NCBI RefSeq assembly: GCF_900177515.1
Contig: NZ_FXAK01000005.1
Location: 504,501-568,500, forward strand
Length of the DNA: 64,000 nt
Direction of reading: 5' to 3'
Source: Azospirillum oryzae
GTDB lineage: Bacteria > Pseudomonadota > Alphaproteobacteria > Azospirillales > Azospirillaceae
Below, piece by piece: positions 27,316-35,806 of the stretch (position 1 is the stretch's first letter; each line of letters opens with the position of its first letter). The position numbers were made by a program, and so were the translations under genes. Below the pieces are notes generated by a model. The model had not been told where the DNA came from and did no database searches. It worked only from the letters and a program-made list of their open reading frames with translations.

Positions 27316-28050
27316 TCAAGCCGGCAGCACGCGGCGCAGAAAATCCTGCGTGCGCGCGTTCTGCGGACGACCGAGAACCTCGGCGGGCGTGCCCTGTTCG
27401 ACCAATACGCCACCGTCAAGGAACAGGACCCGGTCAGCAACCTCGCGCGCAAATCCCATTTCGTGGGTGACGACGACCATCGTCATTCCTTCGTCGGCGA
27501 GTGAGCGCATCACCGACAGCACCTCGCCGACGAGTTCGGGATCGAGTGCCGAGGTCGGTTCATCGAAGAGGATCGCGTCGGGATTCATTCCCAATGCCCG
27601 GGCAATGGCGACCCGCTGCTGCTGGCCACCGGAGAGCTGCGGCGGATAGGCGTCCATTTTTGCGCCGAGCCCAACCCGGGCCAGCAGTTCGCGTGAGCGC
27701 GCCAAGACCTCGGCGCGACGCTCCTTCTTCACGTAAATCGGCCCTTCGGCGACGTTCTCGAGCGCCGTGCGGTGTGGGAACAGGTTGAAGCGTTGGAACA
27801 CCATGGAGACCCGCGTCCGGATATGCCGGATGCTGGGCTTCGTGGCATCCACGCTTTCCCCATGCACGATGATTTCTCCGCCCTGGTAGGTCTCCAGACC
27901 GTTGATGCAGCGTAGCAGTGTTGACTTTCCGGATCCCGACGGGCCGATGATGCAAACCACCTCGCCCGGCTCGACCGAGAAAGAAACGTCGGAAATAACC
28001 TCGTGGGTTCCGAACGACTTTCGCACATGCTTCAACTCGATGACGCTCAT
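27316..28050 (-). CDS. Polar amino-acid ABC transporter ATPase (GlnQ/HisP type)
   Basis: A 244-residue single-domain ABC ATPase: Walker [11 protein letters not shown]-loop [11 protein letters not shown], signature [13 protein letters not shown], Walker [14 protein letters not shown] and switch histidine in VVTHEM. The [13 protein letters not shown] and DPELVGEVL stretches are diagnostic of the polar amino-acid (glutamine/histidine/opine) family. Its ATG overlaps the permease stop by one base. Third and last gene of a leftward operon with the permease and binding protein. The adjoining flavoenzyme gene suggests that the cargo is a D-amino acid, imino acid or opine. Confidence 0.93.
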   Translation of the reverse strand: MSVIELKHVRKSFGTHEVISDVSFSVEPGEVVCIIGPSGSGKSTLLRCINGLETYQGGEIIVHGESVDATKPSIRHIRTRVSMVFQRFNLFPHRTALENVAEGPIYVKKERRAEVLARSRELLARVGLGAKMDAYPPQLSGGQQQRVAIARALGMNPDAILFDEPTSALDPELVGEVLSVMRSLADEGMTMVVVTHEMGFAREVADRVLFLDGGVLVEQGTPAEVLGRPQNARTQDFLRRVLPA

Positions 28051-28703
28051 TACGATCTCCTCAGTTTGCGCTCAAGCCAGGCATTGAAAGCCGTGAGGGG
28101 AAGGCTCATTGCGAGATAGATCAATGCCACCAAGGTGAATACGGTTGTGTTCTCGAAGGTTGAAGACGCGAGCAACTTGCCTTGCAGGGAAAGTTCGGCA
28201 ACCGTGATGGTCGATGCGAGTGACGAGTCCTTGAGGAGCATCACCATCGTACTGCCGTAGGGGGGCAGAGCCACGCGGACCGCTTGAGGCAGCACGACGC
28301 GGCGCATCACCAAGCCCCAATGCATCCCGATGGACAGAGCTGCCTCGGTCTGGCCACGATCGATCGCCTCGATACCCGCGCGAAAGACTTCCGCCATATA
28401 GGGTGAGTAGGCGATGCCGAGGCCAATAATGGCCGCTTGGACTGCAGTCAGCGCAACACCGAAATCCGGAAACACGAAGTAAATGTAGTATAAGGTCACC
28501 AATCCTGGAATGCCGCGCACGACGACGATCACCGTTCGGGCCACCCAGGCGAGCGGCACGATGCCGCTCACCCTCATGAATGCCAGGATCAGACCCAAGC
28601 CAGTCGCAAGAGCGAATGCGCACATCATCACTAGAATGGTGTAGGAAACGCCCTGAAGAAGAAAAGGTAGGTATTCTTGTGACTGGCTAAAGAACTTTTC
28701 CAT
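28050..28703 (-). CDS. Polar amino-acid ABC transporter permease (HisM/GlnP type)
   Basis: A 217-residue membrane protein with about five hydrophobic helices, starting [20 protein letters not shown], and the family loop [22 protein letters not shown] plus the EAA-type segment [22 protein letters not shown] that contacts the ATPase. Only one permease gene is present, so the channel is probably a homodimer. It lies 16 bp downstream of the binding-protein gene. The DNA here is much lower in G+C than the flanks. Confidence 0.92.
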   Translation of the reverse strand: MEKFFSQSQEYLPFLLQGVSYTILVMMCAFALATGLGLILAFMRVSGIVPLAWVARTVIVVVRGIPGLVTLYYIYFVFPDFGVALTAVQAAIIGLGIAYSPYMAEVFRAGIEAIDRGQTEAALSIGMHWGLVMRRVVLPQAVRVALPPYGSTMVMLLKDSSLASTITVAELSLQGKLLASSTFENTTVFTLVALIYLAMSLPLTAFNAWLERKLRRS

Positions 28704-28719
28704 GTCGCATACTTTCCGA

Positions 28720-29466
28720 TCACAGGTTCCACTTTTCCAAGATCGCTTTCAGCCGACCGTCTTGTTTCATGGCCGTAAGTGATGCGTTGATTTTCGTCAA
28801 AAGTTCGGCGTTGTCTTTCTTGACCGCCAAATTAATGCCACCGTTTAGTCCGGACTTGTAGTCCCGGACCAGGCGCAACTGCGGGAACTGGCCCTGCGAC
28901 AAATTATAGGCGAAGATCGGAAAATCTCCGATGCCAGCGCCGATCCGGCCGTTTGCAACCTCGCGAAGGACGTCGGGAAGCGCTTCGTAGGACTTGACCT
29001 CGGCAGCTCCGCTTTGTGCCTTCAGGTACTCGATATAGCGGGTGCCGATTTGCGCCCCAACGATCTTGCCCTTGAGGTCTGCAACGTTGCCATACTGCGT
29101 CTTGTCGGTGGCCGGCACGACCAACCCGTCGCCGTAGGAATAAACGTCCTGGCTGAAATCGACCACCTTGGCGCGTTCGGGCGAGGCCGTGATGGCGGCG
29201 GCGATGATGTCGATTTTGCCGGACGTAAGTGCCGGGATCAAAGCCGAGAACGGCATGGGCTGGAATTCGATCTTGAAGCCGACCTCCTTGCTGACGGCTT
29301 CGATCACGTCAATCATCATGCCCTGAGGTGAATTGCTCTTCACATCAATGAATGCGAACGGCACACTCGTCGGCGTAGAGCCGACTTTCAAAACCGTTTG
29401 CGCGGACGCTGTCGTCGCGAAAACAGCCATGGCAATCGCAGCAAGGGTCGTTTTGAGTTTGATCAT
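28720..29466 (-). CDS. Periplasmic amino-acid-binding protein (SBP family 3)
   Basis: A 248-residue protein with a classic Sec signal (MIKLKTTLAAIAMAVFATTASA, cleavage after ASA) and a family 3 solute-binding fold: VGSTPTSVPFAFID, the ligand-arginine region ITASPERAKVVDFS and a C-terminal ILEKW. GGAGGG precedes the ATG. It captures a polar amino acid or opine-like ligand for the adjacent permease and ATPase. Being first gene of the operon, its promoter lies in 29467-29705, where a motif shared with 35.8 kb occurs. Local G+C is low (26 of 60 bases at 28681-28740). Confidence 0.93.
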   Translation of the reverse strand: MIKLKTTLAAIAMAVFATTASAQTVLKVGSTPTSVPFAFIDVKSNSPQGMMIDVIEAVSKEVGFKIEFQPMPFSALIPALTSGKIDIIAAAITASPERAKVVDFSQDVYSYGDGLVVPATDKTQYGNVADLKGKIVGAQIGTRYIEYLKAQSGAAEVKSYEALPDVLREVANGRIGAGIGDFPIFAYNLSQGQFPQLRLVRDYKSGLNGGINLAVKKDNAELLTKINASLTAMKQDGRLKAILEKWNL

Positions 29467-29574
29467 CCGCTTACCCTCCGTTGGTTAATCGACTTGTCAT
29501 TTCGTACGCGGGCGCTTGAAAAACAGCATTGCGTTTCAGTCGTGGAGAGAACAGGTCTGATTTTTGGGAGTGTT

Positions 29575-29605
29575 ATAAGGCGAACTTATGCGGCTATTTT
29601 CATTG
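29575..29605. promoter_or_regulatory. Composite operator/promoter motif, copy A
   Basis: ATAAG-N5-CTTATGCG-N5-TTTCATTG, matching 35807-35837 at every named base and with the same spacers. The first part is an inverted repeat (ATAAG/CTTAT). Further TTATGC/GCATAA half-sites follow at about 29623-29646. It lies about 110 bp upstream of the binding-protein gene. Confidence 0.6.
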
Positions 29606-29705
29606 CAGAATGGCCGCATAATTGCCATTATTTTGTTCAACTTATGCTGCTAGTCTTCCGCATGCAGGCGCCATGGATCGCGCCTGCATGAGTCAGTGCT
29701 GTGTG

Positions 29706-31040
29706 CTACATCATCTCGGGCCGGCGGATCGCGGAGCCGTCGCTGAAGCGGCTCAAGCGATAAGCGGCTGTATCGACAATCGGCGCGTCGTTCAGGACCA
29801 GTTCACTCGCGAGACGTCCGGCGCCCGGACCGATGCCAAATCCGTGGCCGCTGAATCCAGATGCGATGACGAGGCCCGGGAGTTGATCGACCTTGGATAT
29901 GATTGGGACGAGGTCCGGCGCGGTGTCGATCATTCCCCCCCAGGACGTCTCGACTTTGATGTCCTTCAAGGCTGGAAGTTCCCGGATCAGATTCTCTAGT
30001 CCGAACTTTACCAAATCGGCATCCGGCTTGGGATCCAGGATCCTGTTTTTCTCAAAAGGAGAGGTTTGGTCGTTATGCCAGGATCCCAATGCTTCCGGAC
30101 CGCTCCAGAAGCTGCTGTCGAGCCGGTATTTCAGCTTCTTTGCCAGCTTGGCCCGGTACATCTGGTAGAACTTCGTGGCGTAGCGCAGGCCTTGAGGAGC
30201 GATGTTCACCGAACCATGGCCCGGCACGGCGACGGTGTATTTGCCGTCAAGGCGGCGTCGTATGGCGATGCCCGGCATGCTGGCGCTGCCCGCAGTCAGG
30301 ACATCCGGTGCCGTATTGGTCCGGAACGCGGTTCCCCCGATGTTGGCGACCGGCAGATCGATACCGTGGTGACGGCAGAAGCGGGAGTTCCACGCACCGC
30401 CTGCGGCAACCACCGCCGAAGTCCGGATCAAGCCTCGCTCCGTCCAGACTCCGGCGACTTTTCCGCCGGCGACATCAATGCCGCGAACGGCGCAATTCTG
30501 ATGGAGCAGGACGCCCTTTGCCTTCGCTCCTTCCGCTATGGCCGGCACCGCAAGGCTCGGCTCGGCGCGTCCGTCCGTCGGGGACCAAACGCCCCCAAGC
30601 CAGGTCGAAACGCTGCCCGGAGTGCGCTCCTTGGCTTGGGCTCCGCTGAGCAGCTCGCTCACGAAGCCCTGTTCGCGTGCAGATTTGCCCCACCGTTCCC
30701 AGCGGGCGATCTCTTCTTCGTCGCGGCTGCAATACAGGATTCCCGTCCGCTGGAACCCGAGGTCGCGTCCTATCTCGGCTCCGAGTTCCTCCCACCGCCG
30801 GAGGCTGAACATCGCCAGGGTAAGCTCGTGCAGATCTCGGTTCTGCTGTCTCACCCACCCCCAGTTCCGGCTCGATTGTTCGCCTGCCACCACTCCCTTC
30901 TCGAGCAGGGCGACGGAAACGCCCTTCGACGCAAGCTCATACGCTGTGCAGGTGCCGACGACACCGGCGCCGATCACGACCACATCCACCTGTTCCGGGA
31001 AAGATGAACTGTCGGATACGGGCTCAACCTGGATTGGCAT
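29706..31040 (-). CDS. DAO-family FAD-dependent oxidoreductase (D-amino acid/imino acid oxidase type)
   Basis: A 444-residue flavoenzyme with VVVIGAGVVGTCTAYELA at the N-terminus, the signature EQSSRNWGWVRQQNRD and C-terminal GFSGHGFGIGPGAGRL. It is a clear paralogue of the gene at 7309-8634, sharing these motifs and overall length, but with lower-G+C DNA. GAGGG precedes the ATG. It lies downstream of the XRE-cupin regulator and upstream of the amino-acid ABC transporter on the same strand, so the three parts form an uptake-oxidation-regulation unit. It likely converts the imported compound to a 2-oxo acid or aldehyde. Substrate unknown; other D-amino acid or opine oxidations fit. Confidence 0.87.
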   Translation of the reverse strand: MPIQVEPVSDSSSFPEQVDVVVIGAGVVGTCTAYELASKGVSVALLEKGVVAGEQSSRNWGWVRQQNRDLHELTLAMFSLRRWEELGAEIGRDLGFQRTGILYCSRDEEEIARWERWGKSAREQGFVSELLSGAQAKERTPGSVSTWLGGVWSPTDGRAEPSLAVPAIAEGAKAKGVLLHQNCAVRGIDVAGGKVAGVWTERGLIRTSAVVAAGGAWNSRFCRHHGIDLPVANIGGTAFRTNTAPDVLTAGSASMPGIAIRRRLDGKYTVAVPGHGSVNIAPQGLRYATKFYQMYRAKLAKKLKYRLDSSFWSGPEALGSWHNDQTSPFEKNRILDPKPDADLVKFGLENLIRELPALKDIKVETSWGGMIDTAPDLVPIISKVDQLPGLVIASGFSGHGFGIGPGAGRLASELVLNDAPIVDTAAYRLSRFSDGSAIRRPEMM

Positions 31041-31294
31041 GGCTTCAAACCCTCATTTCACGATGCGGACAGGCTTTTGGCCCGAATTGAATTGGTTCAC
31101 GATTCGCCGGTTAGTCTGATTGCCGCTGCCTGCTTCCCAGACAGCCGGGGCCGGCGTGTGCGTCGCGTCGCCCTCATCATTCCAAATGCGAACCCGGCCT
31201 GGACGGACGGGGATGAGGGTGCCGGTCAAAACTCTGGTCTGGTACGCTGATTCCACTGATCCGCTTCGGCTTCAGGGCGCTTCTGATCCGCGCA

Positions 31295-31927
31295 TTAAAG
31301 ACGGACGTCGAGCGCGCTGATTATCCAAAGCACCTTCGCTTCCTGGTCGGAGCGATTGGCCAGTCCATGTTCGACATCGCTGCTGAATTGGAAGCTGTCG
31401 CCTTCCTCCAGGAGAACGGTGTGCTCTCCGACGGTCAGTTCGACCGTCCCCGCCGTCACGTAGCCCGCCTTCTGGCCGGCACCGATCAGCATTTCTTCCG
31501 TGGCGCTCCCGGGCGGCATCGTCACGAACATGAATCGCAACTCGTCCGCATACTGCGGCGACAGCAATTCCTTGGTTAGTCCTTTGTCCCCCACAACCAT
31601 GCGCGGGCGTTGCGCCCGCCGGCGGATGAAAGGCGGAGCGTCGTTCGCCACGCTTCGCTTTTCCTCGTCAAGAAACTTCCAGACATTCACATTGAGAGCG
31701 TCGCACAGACGTTGGAGCGTCTTGATCGAAGGGTTCGCGCTGCCACGCTCGATCTGGCTGATGATCCCGGCCGAGACGGACGCTTTGGCGGCCAGTTCAG
31801 CGATCGTCAGCTTGCGCTCTCCCCGCAACGCGCGCACCCGCCGGCCGATCATCTGCGCATTTTCGTCGGCCAAATCCGGCGTCACTTCGCTCGGCTGCGC
31901 CTCGGGTGAATTTTTGTCGGCAACCAT
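31295..31927 (-). CDS. XRE-family regulator with C-terminal cupin
   Basis: A 210-residue protein with an N-terminal XRE helix-turn-helix (about 25-85: RRVRALRGERKLTIAELAAK, then SVSAGIISQIERGSANPS) and a C-terminal cupin (about 130-205: MLIGAGQKAGYVTAGTVELT). This is the PuuR-like architecture in which the cupin binds a small ligand to relieve repression. GGGAGGG precedes the ATG. Its position upstream of the flavoenzyme and ABC genes makes it their likely repressor, and it may recognise the composite motif at 29575. A 254-bp gap separates it from the flavoenzyme. Confidence 0.9.
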   Translation of the reverse strand: MVADKNSPEAQPSEVTPDLADENAQMIGRRVRALRGERKLTIAELAAKASVSAGIISQIERGSANPSIKTLQRLCDALNVNVWKFLDEEKRSVANDAPPFIRRRAQRPRMVVGDKGLTKELLSPQYADELRFMFVTMPPGSATEEMLIGAGQKAGYVTAGTVELTVGEHTVLLEEGDSFQFSSDVEHGLANRSDQEAKVLWIISALDVRL

Positions 31928-32318
31928 GTGCCCTCCCGTTCACTAAAATGATGATAGCGCAGTCGCCACCCTACACACAAGTGTCATCTCGCGCCTTGCC
32001 TTCACATAGGCGAGCCGTATGGAAATGGCGAATTGGATGCTTTATGCCGTGGTTGGAACCGCTGATGGAGCAAGCGGACCGGCGGCTCGACGTTCCATCA
32101 TTATATTGATGTCAGAGTAGGGGGCAGTGCAGTGGGACCCTGTCGCATCCGCCTTGGATTGTGGCAGGACGGGTGGCTCAATGCCGATTCTTTTTCATGA
32201 ATACGCGGAATGGCTGCCGGTATCGCTGCCGATGCTGCACCGCCTGTGGTTCCAACTGCCGGCCGATGAACTGGACAGTTTCAGCAAGCACCATGGGTCC
32301 GACGGTGAATGGCACGGA

Positions 32319-32426
32319 GGCCTGGGCGGCTGCGACAGCTACGATCTTAGCGGGCGGGCGCTGTATCCCATGCTGAATGCATGGGCGATTTGGAGGATTG
32401 TTGTGCTGGGCCGGTGCTTTGCGGTG
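32319..32426. repeat. 108-bp direct repeat, copy 2
   Basis: Direct-oriented partner of 27030-27137 (100/108 identical). The two copies are 5,289 bp apart and bracket the low-G+C ABC/flavoenzyme/XRE-cupin block. It lies about 110 bp upstream of the GNAT start. Confidence 0.85.
32367..32385. promoter_or_regulatory. Palindromic operator candidate in repeat copy 2
   Basis: CCCATGC-TGAAT-GCATGGG, 7-bp arms. The copy-1 palindrome is the same but one pair shorter. It lies about 155 bp upstream of the GNAT start. Confidence 0.5.
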
Positions 32427-32539
32427 AATTGTGCGGCGCGCGCGCCGGTAGTCTCAGGCGGCGGTAGGTGGCTCAGGAATATCAGTTGACCAAAAGGCGC
32501 ACCGCCTCACGCTATGGAAACTCCAGGGAGGAGGCAGCT

Positions 32540-33463
32540 TTGAGCGAATGCGGGCTTGCGGACGGATCCGGGGACGGTGCGTTACCGCCCTCTCTGACGG
32601 TCGACGCCTTCGACTTGCGGATGGCCGACGTCGCCGACATCGACCTGGAGCGCCTGCAGGCGCTGTCGATTTCGGTCGGCTGGCCGCACCGGGCGGAGGA
32701 CTGGCAGTTCGCGCGCGAGGTCGGCCACGGCTTCGTTGCTCTCGATGAGATCGACCGCGTCCTGGCGTCGGCGATGTGGTTTCCCCATGGCGACGACTTC
32801 GCGACCATCGGCATGGTCATGACCTCGCCCCGGCTGCAATCGCTGGGCGTCGGCGAATGGCTGATGAAGCGGGTGCTGTCGGCGTCGGCGGGGCGAACCT
32901 ATCGGCTCAGCGCCACCCGCGCCGCGCTGGCGCTGTACCGGTCGCTCGGCTTCATCGGCCATCGCACCGTGTTCCAGTGCCAGGGCGAGGCGAGGCGAGG
33001 CGACCAGACCGCCTCCGATCAGCCGGTGCGGCGGTTGGAGGCGGCGGATCTGGAGGCGGTCACGGCACTGGACGAGCGCGCCTTCGGAACCTCGCGCGCC
33101 GGGCTGATTGCGCGGCTGTTCGAGCAGTCGGTCGGATACGGGTTGGAGCGGGACGGCGAACTGGCGGCATTTGCCCTCTGCCGCCCCTTCGGCCGCGGCC
33201 ATGTCGTCGGTCCGGTGGTCGCCGGGCTGGACGAGGATGCCGTCGCCGTTGTCCAGCCGCATGTCGACGAGCACGACGGCCGTTTCCTGCGTCTGGACAC
33301 CCATCTGGACGAAGGGATCTTCCCGCTGTTCGTCGCGCGGTCGGGTTTGAAGATTCACGACACGGTATTGACCATGTCGCTGGGGGCGCCGCTGACCGAT
33401 CCGTCGACGCGGGGGCCCGACCGTCCTGTTACCTATGCGCTCGCCACCCAGGCCCTGGGCTGA
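32540..33463 (+). CDS. Two-domain GNAT acetyltransferase
   Basis: The start is set at TTG 32540 because AGGGAGGAG lies immediately upstream with ideal spacing; a GTG at 32468 has no such site. The 307-residue protein has an N-terminal GNAT half (ITY-type fold: SLGVGEWLMKRVLS as acetyl-CoA loop, ALYRSLGFIG) and an Acetyltransf_18-like second half ending FLRLDTHLDEGIFPLF. It parallels the protein at 17084-17980 along its whole length, including the C-terminus (YALATQALG versus FALASQALG). It is 35 bp upstream of a DMT exporter and may acetylate an amine before export or further breakdown. Function is inferred from family only. Confidence 0.83.
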   Translation: MSECGLADGSGDGALPPSLTVDAFDLRMADVADIDLERLQALSISVGWPHRAEDWQFAREVGHGFVALDEIDRVLASAMWFPHGDDFATIGMVMTSPRLQSLGVGEWLMKRVLSASAGRTYRLSATRAALALYRSLGFIGHRTVFQCQGEARRGDQTASDQPVRRLEAADLEAVTALDERAFGTSRAGLIARLFEQSVGYGLERDGELAAFALCRPFGRGHVVGPVVAGLDEDAVAVVQPHVDEHDGRFLRLDTHLDEGIFPLFVARSGLKIHDTVLTMSLGAPLTDPSTRGPDRPVTYALATQALG

Positions 33464-33498
33464 GCCGCCACCGGCTTAATAAAAAGGATGCGCCGATC

Positions 33499-34488
33499 AT
33501 GCCGGGACAGACGCCGGAATCCTCCGCCGGCCCCCAGTCCGTGTCTTCGTGCGAACCTCTGCCCGAACCACCACCCGAACCATCCCCTTCCGATATCCGC
33601 GGCGGCGTGCTGCTTCGGCTGGTGTCGGCAGGGCTGTTCGTGGTGATGTCGCTGTTCGTCCGGCTGGCCACCGCCGAGGCGCCGATCGGGCAGATCGTCT
33701 TCTACCGCAGCGCCTTCGCCCTGCCGCCGATCGTCGCCTATCTGATGTGGCGCCGGCAATTCCCCTCGGCCTTGAAGACGCGGCAGCCGGTGGGGCACCT
33801 GAAGCGCAACCTGTATGGCGGCGCTGCGATGGTGCTGTCTTTCATCTCGCTGGCCTATCTGCCGCTGGCCCTGGCGACGGCGCTGGGCTTCCTGGCTCCA
33901 CTGTTCGCGGTGCCGGCCGCCATGCTGTTCCTGCGGGAGCGGCCGGGTGCCGTCGCCATCGGTGCGGCGCTGACCGGCTTTGCCGGGGTGGTCCTGATGC
34001 TCGCCCCCGCCTTCGAAGGGCCGGCGCTGGATCACAACACCCTCATCGGGGTGGCAGCCGGGCTGGCCATGGCCGTCGCGACCGCCGCCGGCCGGGTCGA
34101 GATCAAGACGCTGACCGCGACCGAGGCGCCGGGGACCATCGCCTTCTACTTCGCCCTGCTCTGCGCTCTCGGCGGTCTGGCGAGCCTGCCGTTCGGCTGG
34201 AGCACCCCGACGGCCCATTCGCTGGCCTATCTGGTCGGAGCGGGCATCACCGGCGGTCTGGCGCACATCACCATGACCGAGGCGATGGCCCGCGCCCCGG
34301 TGTCGACCCAGGCGCCCTTCGACTACACCGCCATGCTGTGGGCGCTGATCCTCGACGCGGCCATCTTCGGCCTGCTGCCGTCCCCGGCCAGCCTGGCCGG
34401 CGCCTTCGTCATTGCCGCCTCGGCCCTGATGATCCCGGTGGCCGGCCGGTTCACCACCCGCTCAACAGCCCTGCGGCCCGCGCGCTGA
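33499..34488 (+). CDS. DMT-superfamily (EamA) transporter
   Basis: The start at ATG 33499 follows AAGGA; the much longer in-frame extension to 32776 lies inside the GNAT gene. The 329-residue protein has a proline-rich hydrophilic N-terminus (about 35 residues) and ten hydrophobic segments in two EamA halves (LLRLVSAGLFVVMSLFVRLA; LGFLAPLFAVPAAMLFLRER; then the second repeat). EamA proteins usually export amino acids or other small metabolites through the inner membrane. It lies 35 bp downstream of the GNAT gene and converges with the flavoenzyme gene at a hairpin. Substrate unknown. Confidence 0.88.
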   Translation: MPGQTPESSAGPQSVSSCEPLPEPPPEPSPSDIRGGVLLRLVSAGLFVVMSLFVRLATAEAPIGQIVFYRSAFALPPIVAYLMWRRQFPSALKTRQPVGHLKRNLYGGAAMVLSFISLAYLPLALATALGFLAPLFAVPAAMLFLRERPGAVAIGAALTGFAGVVLMLAPAFEGPALDHNTLIGVAAGLAMAVATAAGRVEIKTLTATEAPGTIAFYFALLCALGGLASLPFGWSTPTAHSLAYLVGAGITGGLAHITMTEAMARAPVSTQAPFDYTAMLWALILDAAIFGLLPSPASLAGAFVIAASALMIPVAGRFTTRSTALRPAR

Positions 34489-34498
34489 AGCGCGGGCC
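34475..34498. terminator. Hairpin between convergent genes
   Basis: A perfect 9-bp stem (GGCCCGCGC, 6-nt loop, complement) spans the stop of the DMT gene and precedes the convergent flavoenzyme stop by 27 bp. No T-run; probably a Rho-assisted or stabilising element. Confidence 0.5.
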
Positions 34499-34524
34499 CG
34501 GTCGGCCCAGGCAGGTCGGCTCGG

Positions 34525-35670
34525 TCAGGACTGCCCTGCTTCCAGGCCGACCGGCTGGCCGGCAGTCTGGAAACGCTCGATGCGGAAATCCTGCAGCGGT
34601 GTGTCGGTGCGGCCGGTGGCGATGATCTCCGCCATGACGTCGCCGACGCCGGGGCCGAGTTGGAAGCCGTGGCCGCTGAACCCGAAGGCGTGGAACAGGC
34701 CCGGCGTCGTCGCCGACGGCCCCATCACCGGAAGCTTGTCGGCGACATAGCCCTCGCAGCCCGACCAGGTGCGGATCACAGTGACGTCGGCGATGGCCGG
34801 AAGCAGCCGGATCAAGCCCCGCAACTGTCCGGGCAGCCGTGCCGGATCGGCCTTGGCATGGCCGGGGTCGAGCGGCACCGGCACACGCTCGGCCGCTCCG
34901 CCGAAGACGATGTTGCCGCGCTCCACCTGACGGAGATAGCCATCCCCGCCCGCGCGCGACCACATGCCGACCACAGGCAGGATCCTGTGCGGCAAGGGTT
35001 CGGTGACCCCCATCTGCGGCCCATACGCTTCCATCGGCACAGGCTCGCCGAAGCCGGCGGCGACGCGGGCTCCCCAGGCGCCGGCGGCGTTCAGCAGGCA
35101 GTCGGCGGCGAAGCGGCCCCGCTGCGTCACCGCTTCGAAGCCGGAGCCGGTCGCCGATACCTCCACCGGCCCGCAATCCTCCACGATCTCGGCACCCAGG
35201 CGGCGGGCGGCGTCGGCGAAGGCGGGGGCGATCAGGCGCGGGTTGCCGCTGCCATCCTGCGGCGAGAAGGAGGCGGCGATGGCGCCCGGCCCCAGCCCAG
35301 GAAAGCGCCGGCCAATTTCCGACGGCGTCAACTCCTCCAACTCCAGCCCCCAGGGCCGTGCGTCGGCGATGTAGCGGCGCATGTCGTCCAGCCCATCCTC
35401 GTCGAACACCAGCCGCAGATGGCCGGTGGCGCGGAACTCCACGTCACGGCCCAGCAGTTGCTCTGCCTCGCCCCACAGCGCCCGCGACCGGTGGGCGAGC
35501 GGCAGTTGCGGCAGATAGCGCCCGCTGCGGCGGATGTTGCCGAAGGACGCGACGGTGGCGCCCGAGCCGACGCGGTTGCGTTCCAGCAGCGTGACACGCA
35601 GGCCGCGCCGGGCCAGGAAGAAGGCGGCGGCCGATCCCATCAACCCGCCGCCCAGCACGATAACCCTCAT
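34525..35670 (-). CDS. FAD-dependent oxidoreductase, opine/sarcosine oxidase beta-subunit type
   Basis: A 381-residue DAO-fold protein with an FAD motif at the very N-terminus (VIVLGGGLMGSAAAFFLARRG), GATVASFGNIRRSGRY, and C-terminal TWSGCEGYVADKLPVMG and FGFSGHGFQLGPGVGDVM. This matches opine oxidase subunit B and the beta subunits of hetero-oligomeric sarcosine or D-hydroxyproline dehydrogenases. The expected partner subunits, a small 2Fe-2S protein and an FAD/NAD protein with a BFD-type cluster, are encoded at 39962-41628 on the other side of the hyuAB genes, from a divergent promoter. It would hold the amine-oxidising FAD. Substrate unknown. Confidence 0.82.
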   Translation of the reverse strand: MRVIVLGGGLMGSAAAFFLARRGLRVTLLERNRVGSGATVASFGNIRRSGRYLPQLPLAHRSRALWGEAEQLLGRDVEFRATGHLRLVFDEDGLDDMRRYIADARPWGLELEELTPSEIGRRFPGLGPGAIAASFSPQDGSGNPRLIAPAFADAARRLGAEIVEDCGPVEVSATGSGFEAVTQRGRFAADCLLNAAGAWGARVAAGFGEPVPMEAYGPQMGVTEPLPHRILPVVGMWSRAGGDGYLRQVERGNIVFGGAAERVPVPLDPGHAKADPARLPGQLRGLIRLLPAIADVTVIRTWSGCEGYVADKLPVMGPSATTPGLFHAFGFSGHGFQLGPGVGDVMAEIIATGRTDTPLQDFRIERFQTAGQPVGLEAGQS

Positions 35671-35806
35671 CGACCTCTCCTACATGCGGGCGGACGCGGC
35701 TCCGCCCCATCGGTCAGGCTGCCCACGACCGACAGGCGGGTCAAAGACGGGTTGGGCATGATCCCATAAGGCCGGGCTATGGATCGCGCCATTGGAGCCC
35801 CGGTGC

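Larger units (their letters stand above)
31928..32539. other. 612-bp divergent intergenic region with repeat and palindrome
   Basis: Between the leftward XRE-cupin gene and the rightward GNAT gene. It holds a palindrome CATCA-TTATAT-TGATG (32096-32111), the second copy of the 108-bp repeat (32319-32426) and a TTTATGCCGTGG segment (32041) shared with 18.1 kb. The open frame at 32127-32489 crosses the repeat and is not accepted as a gene. Confidence 0.6.

Noticed and set aside
31053..31256. A 67-codon minus-strand frame between the XRE-cupin and flavoenzyme genes
   Set aside because: No convincing ribosome-binding site or conserved pattern; the gap is more likely the flavoenzyme promoter.
32127..32489. 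A 120-codon frame spanning repeat copy 2, with a related frame in copy 1
   Set aside because: No start with ribosome-binding site and no family match. It is open mainly because the repeat is G+C-rich; kept only as a caveat in the repeat finding.
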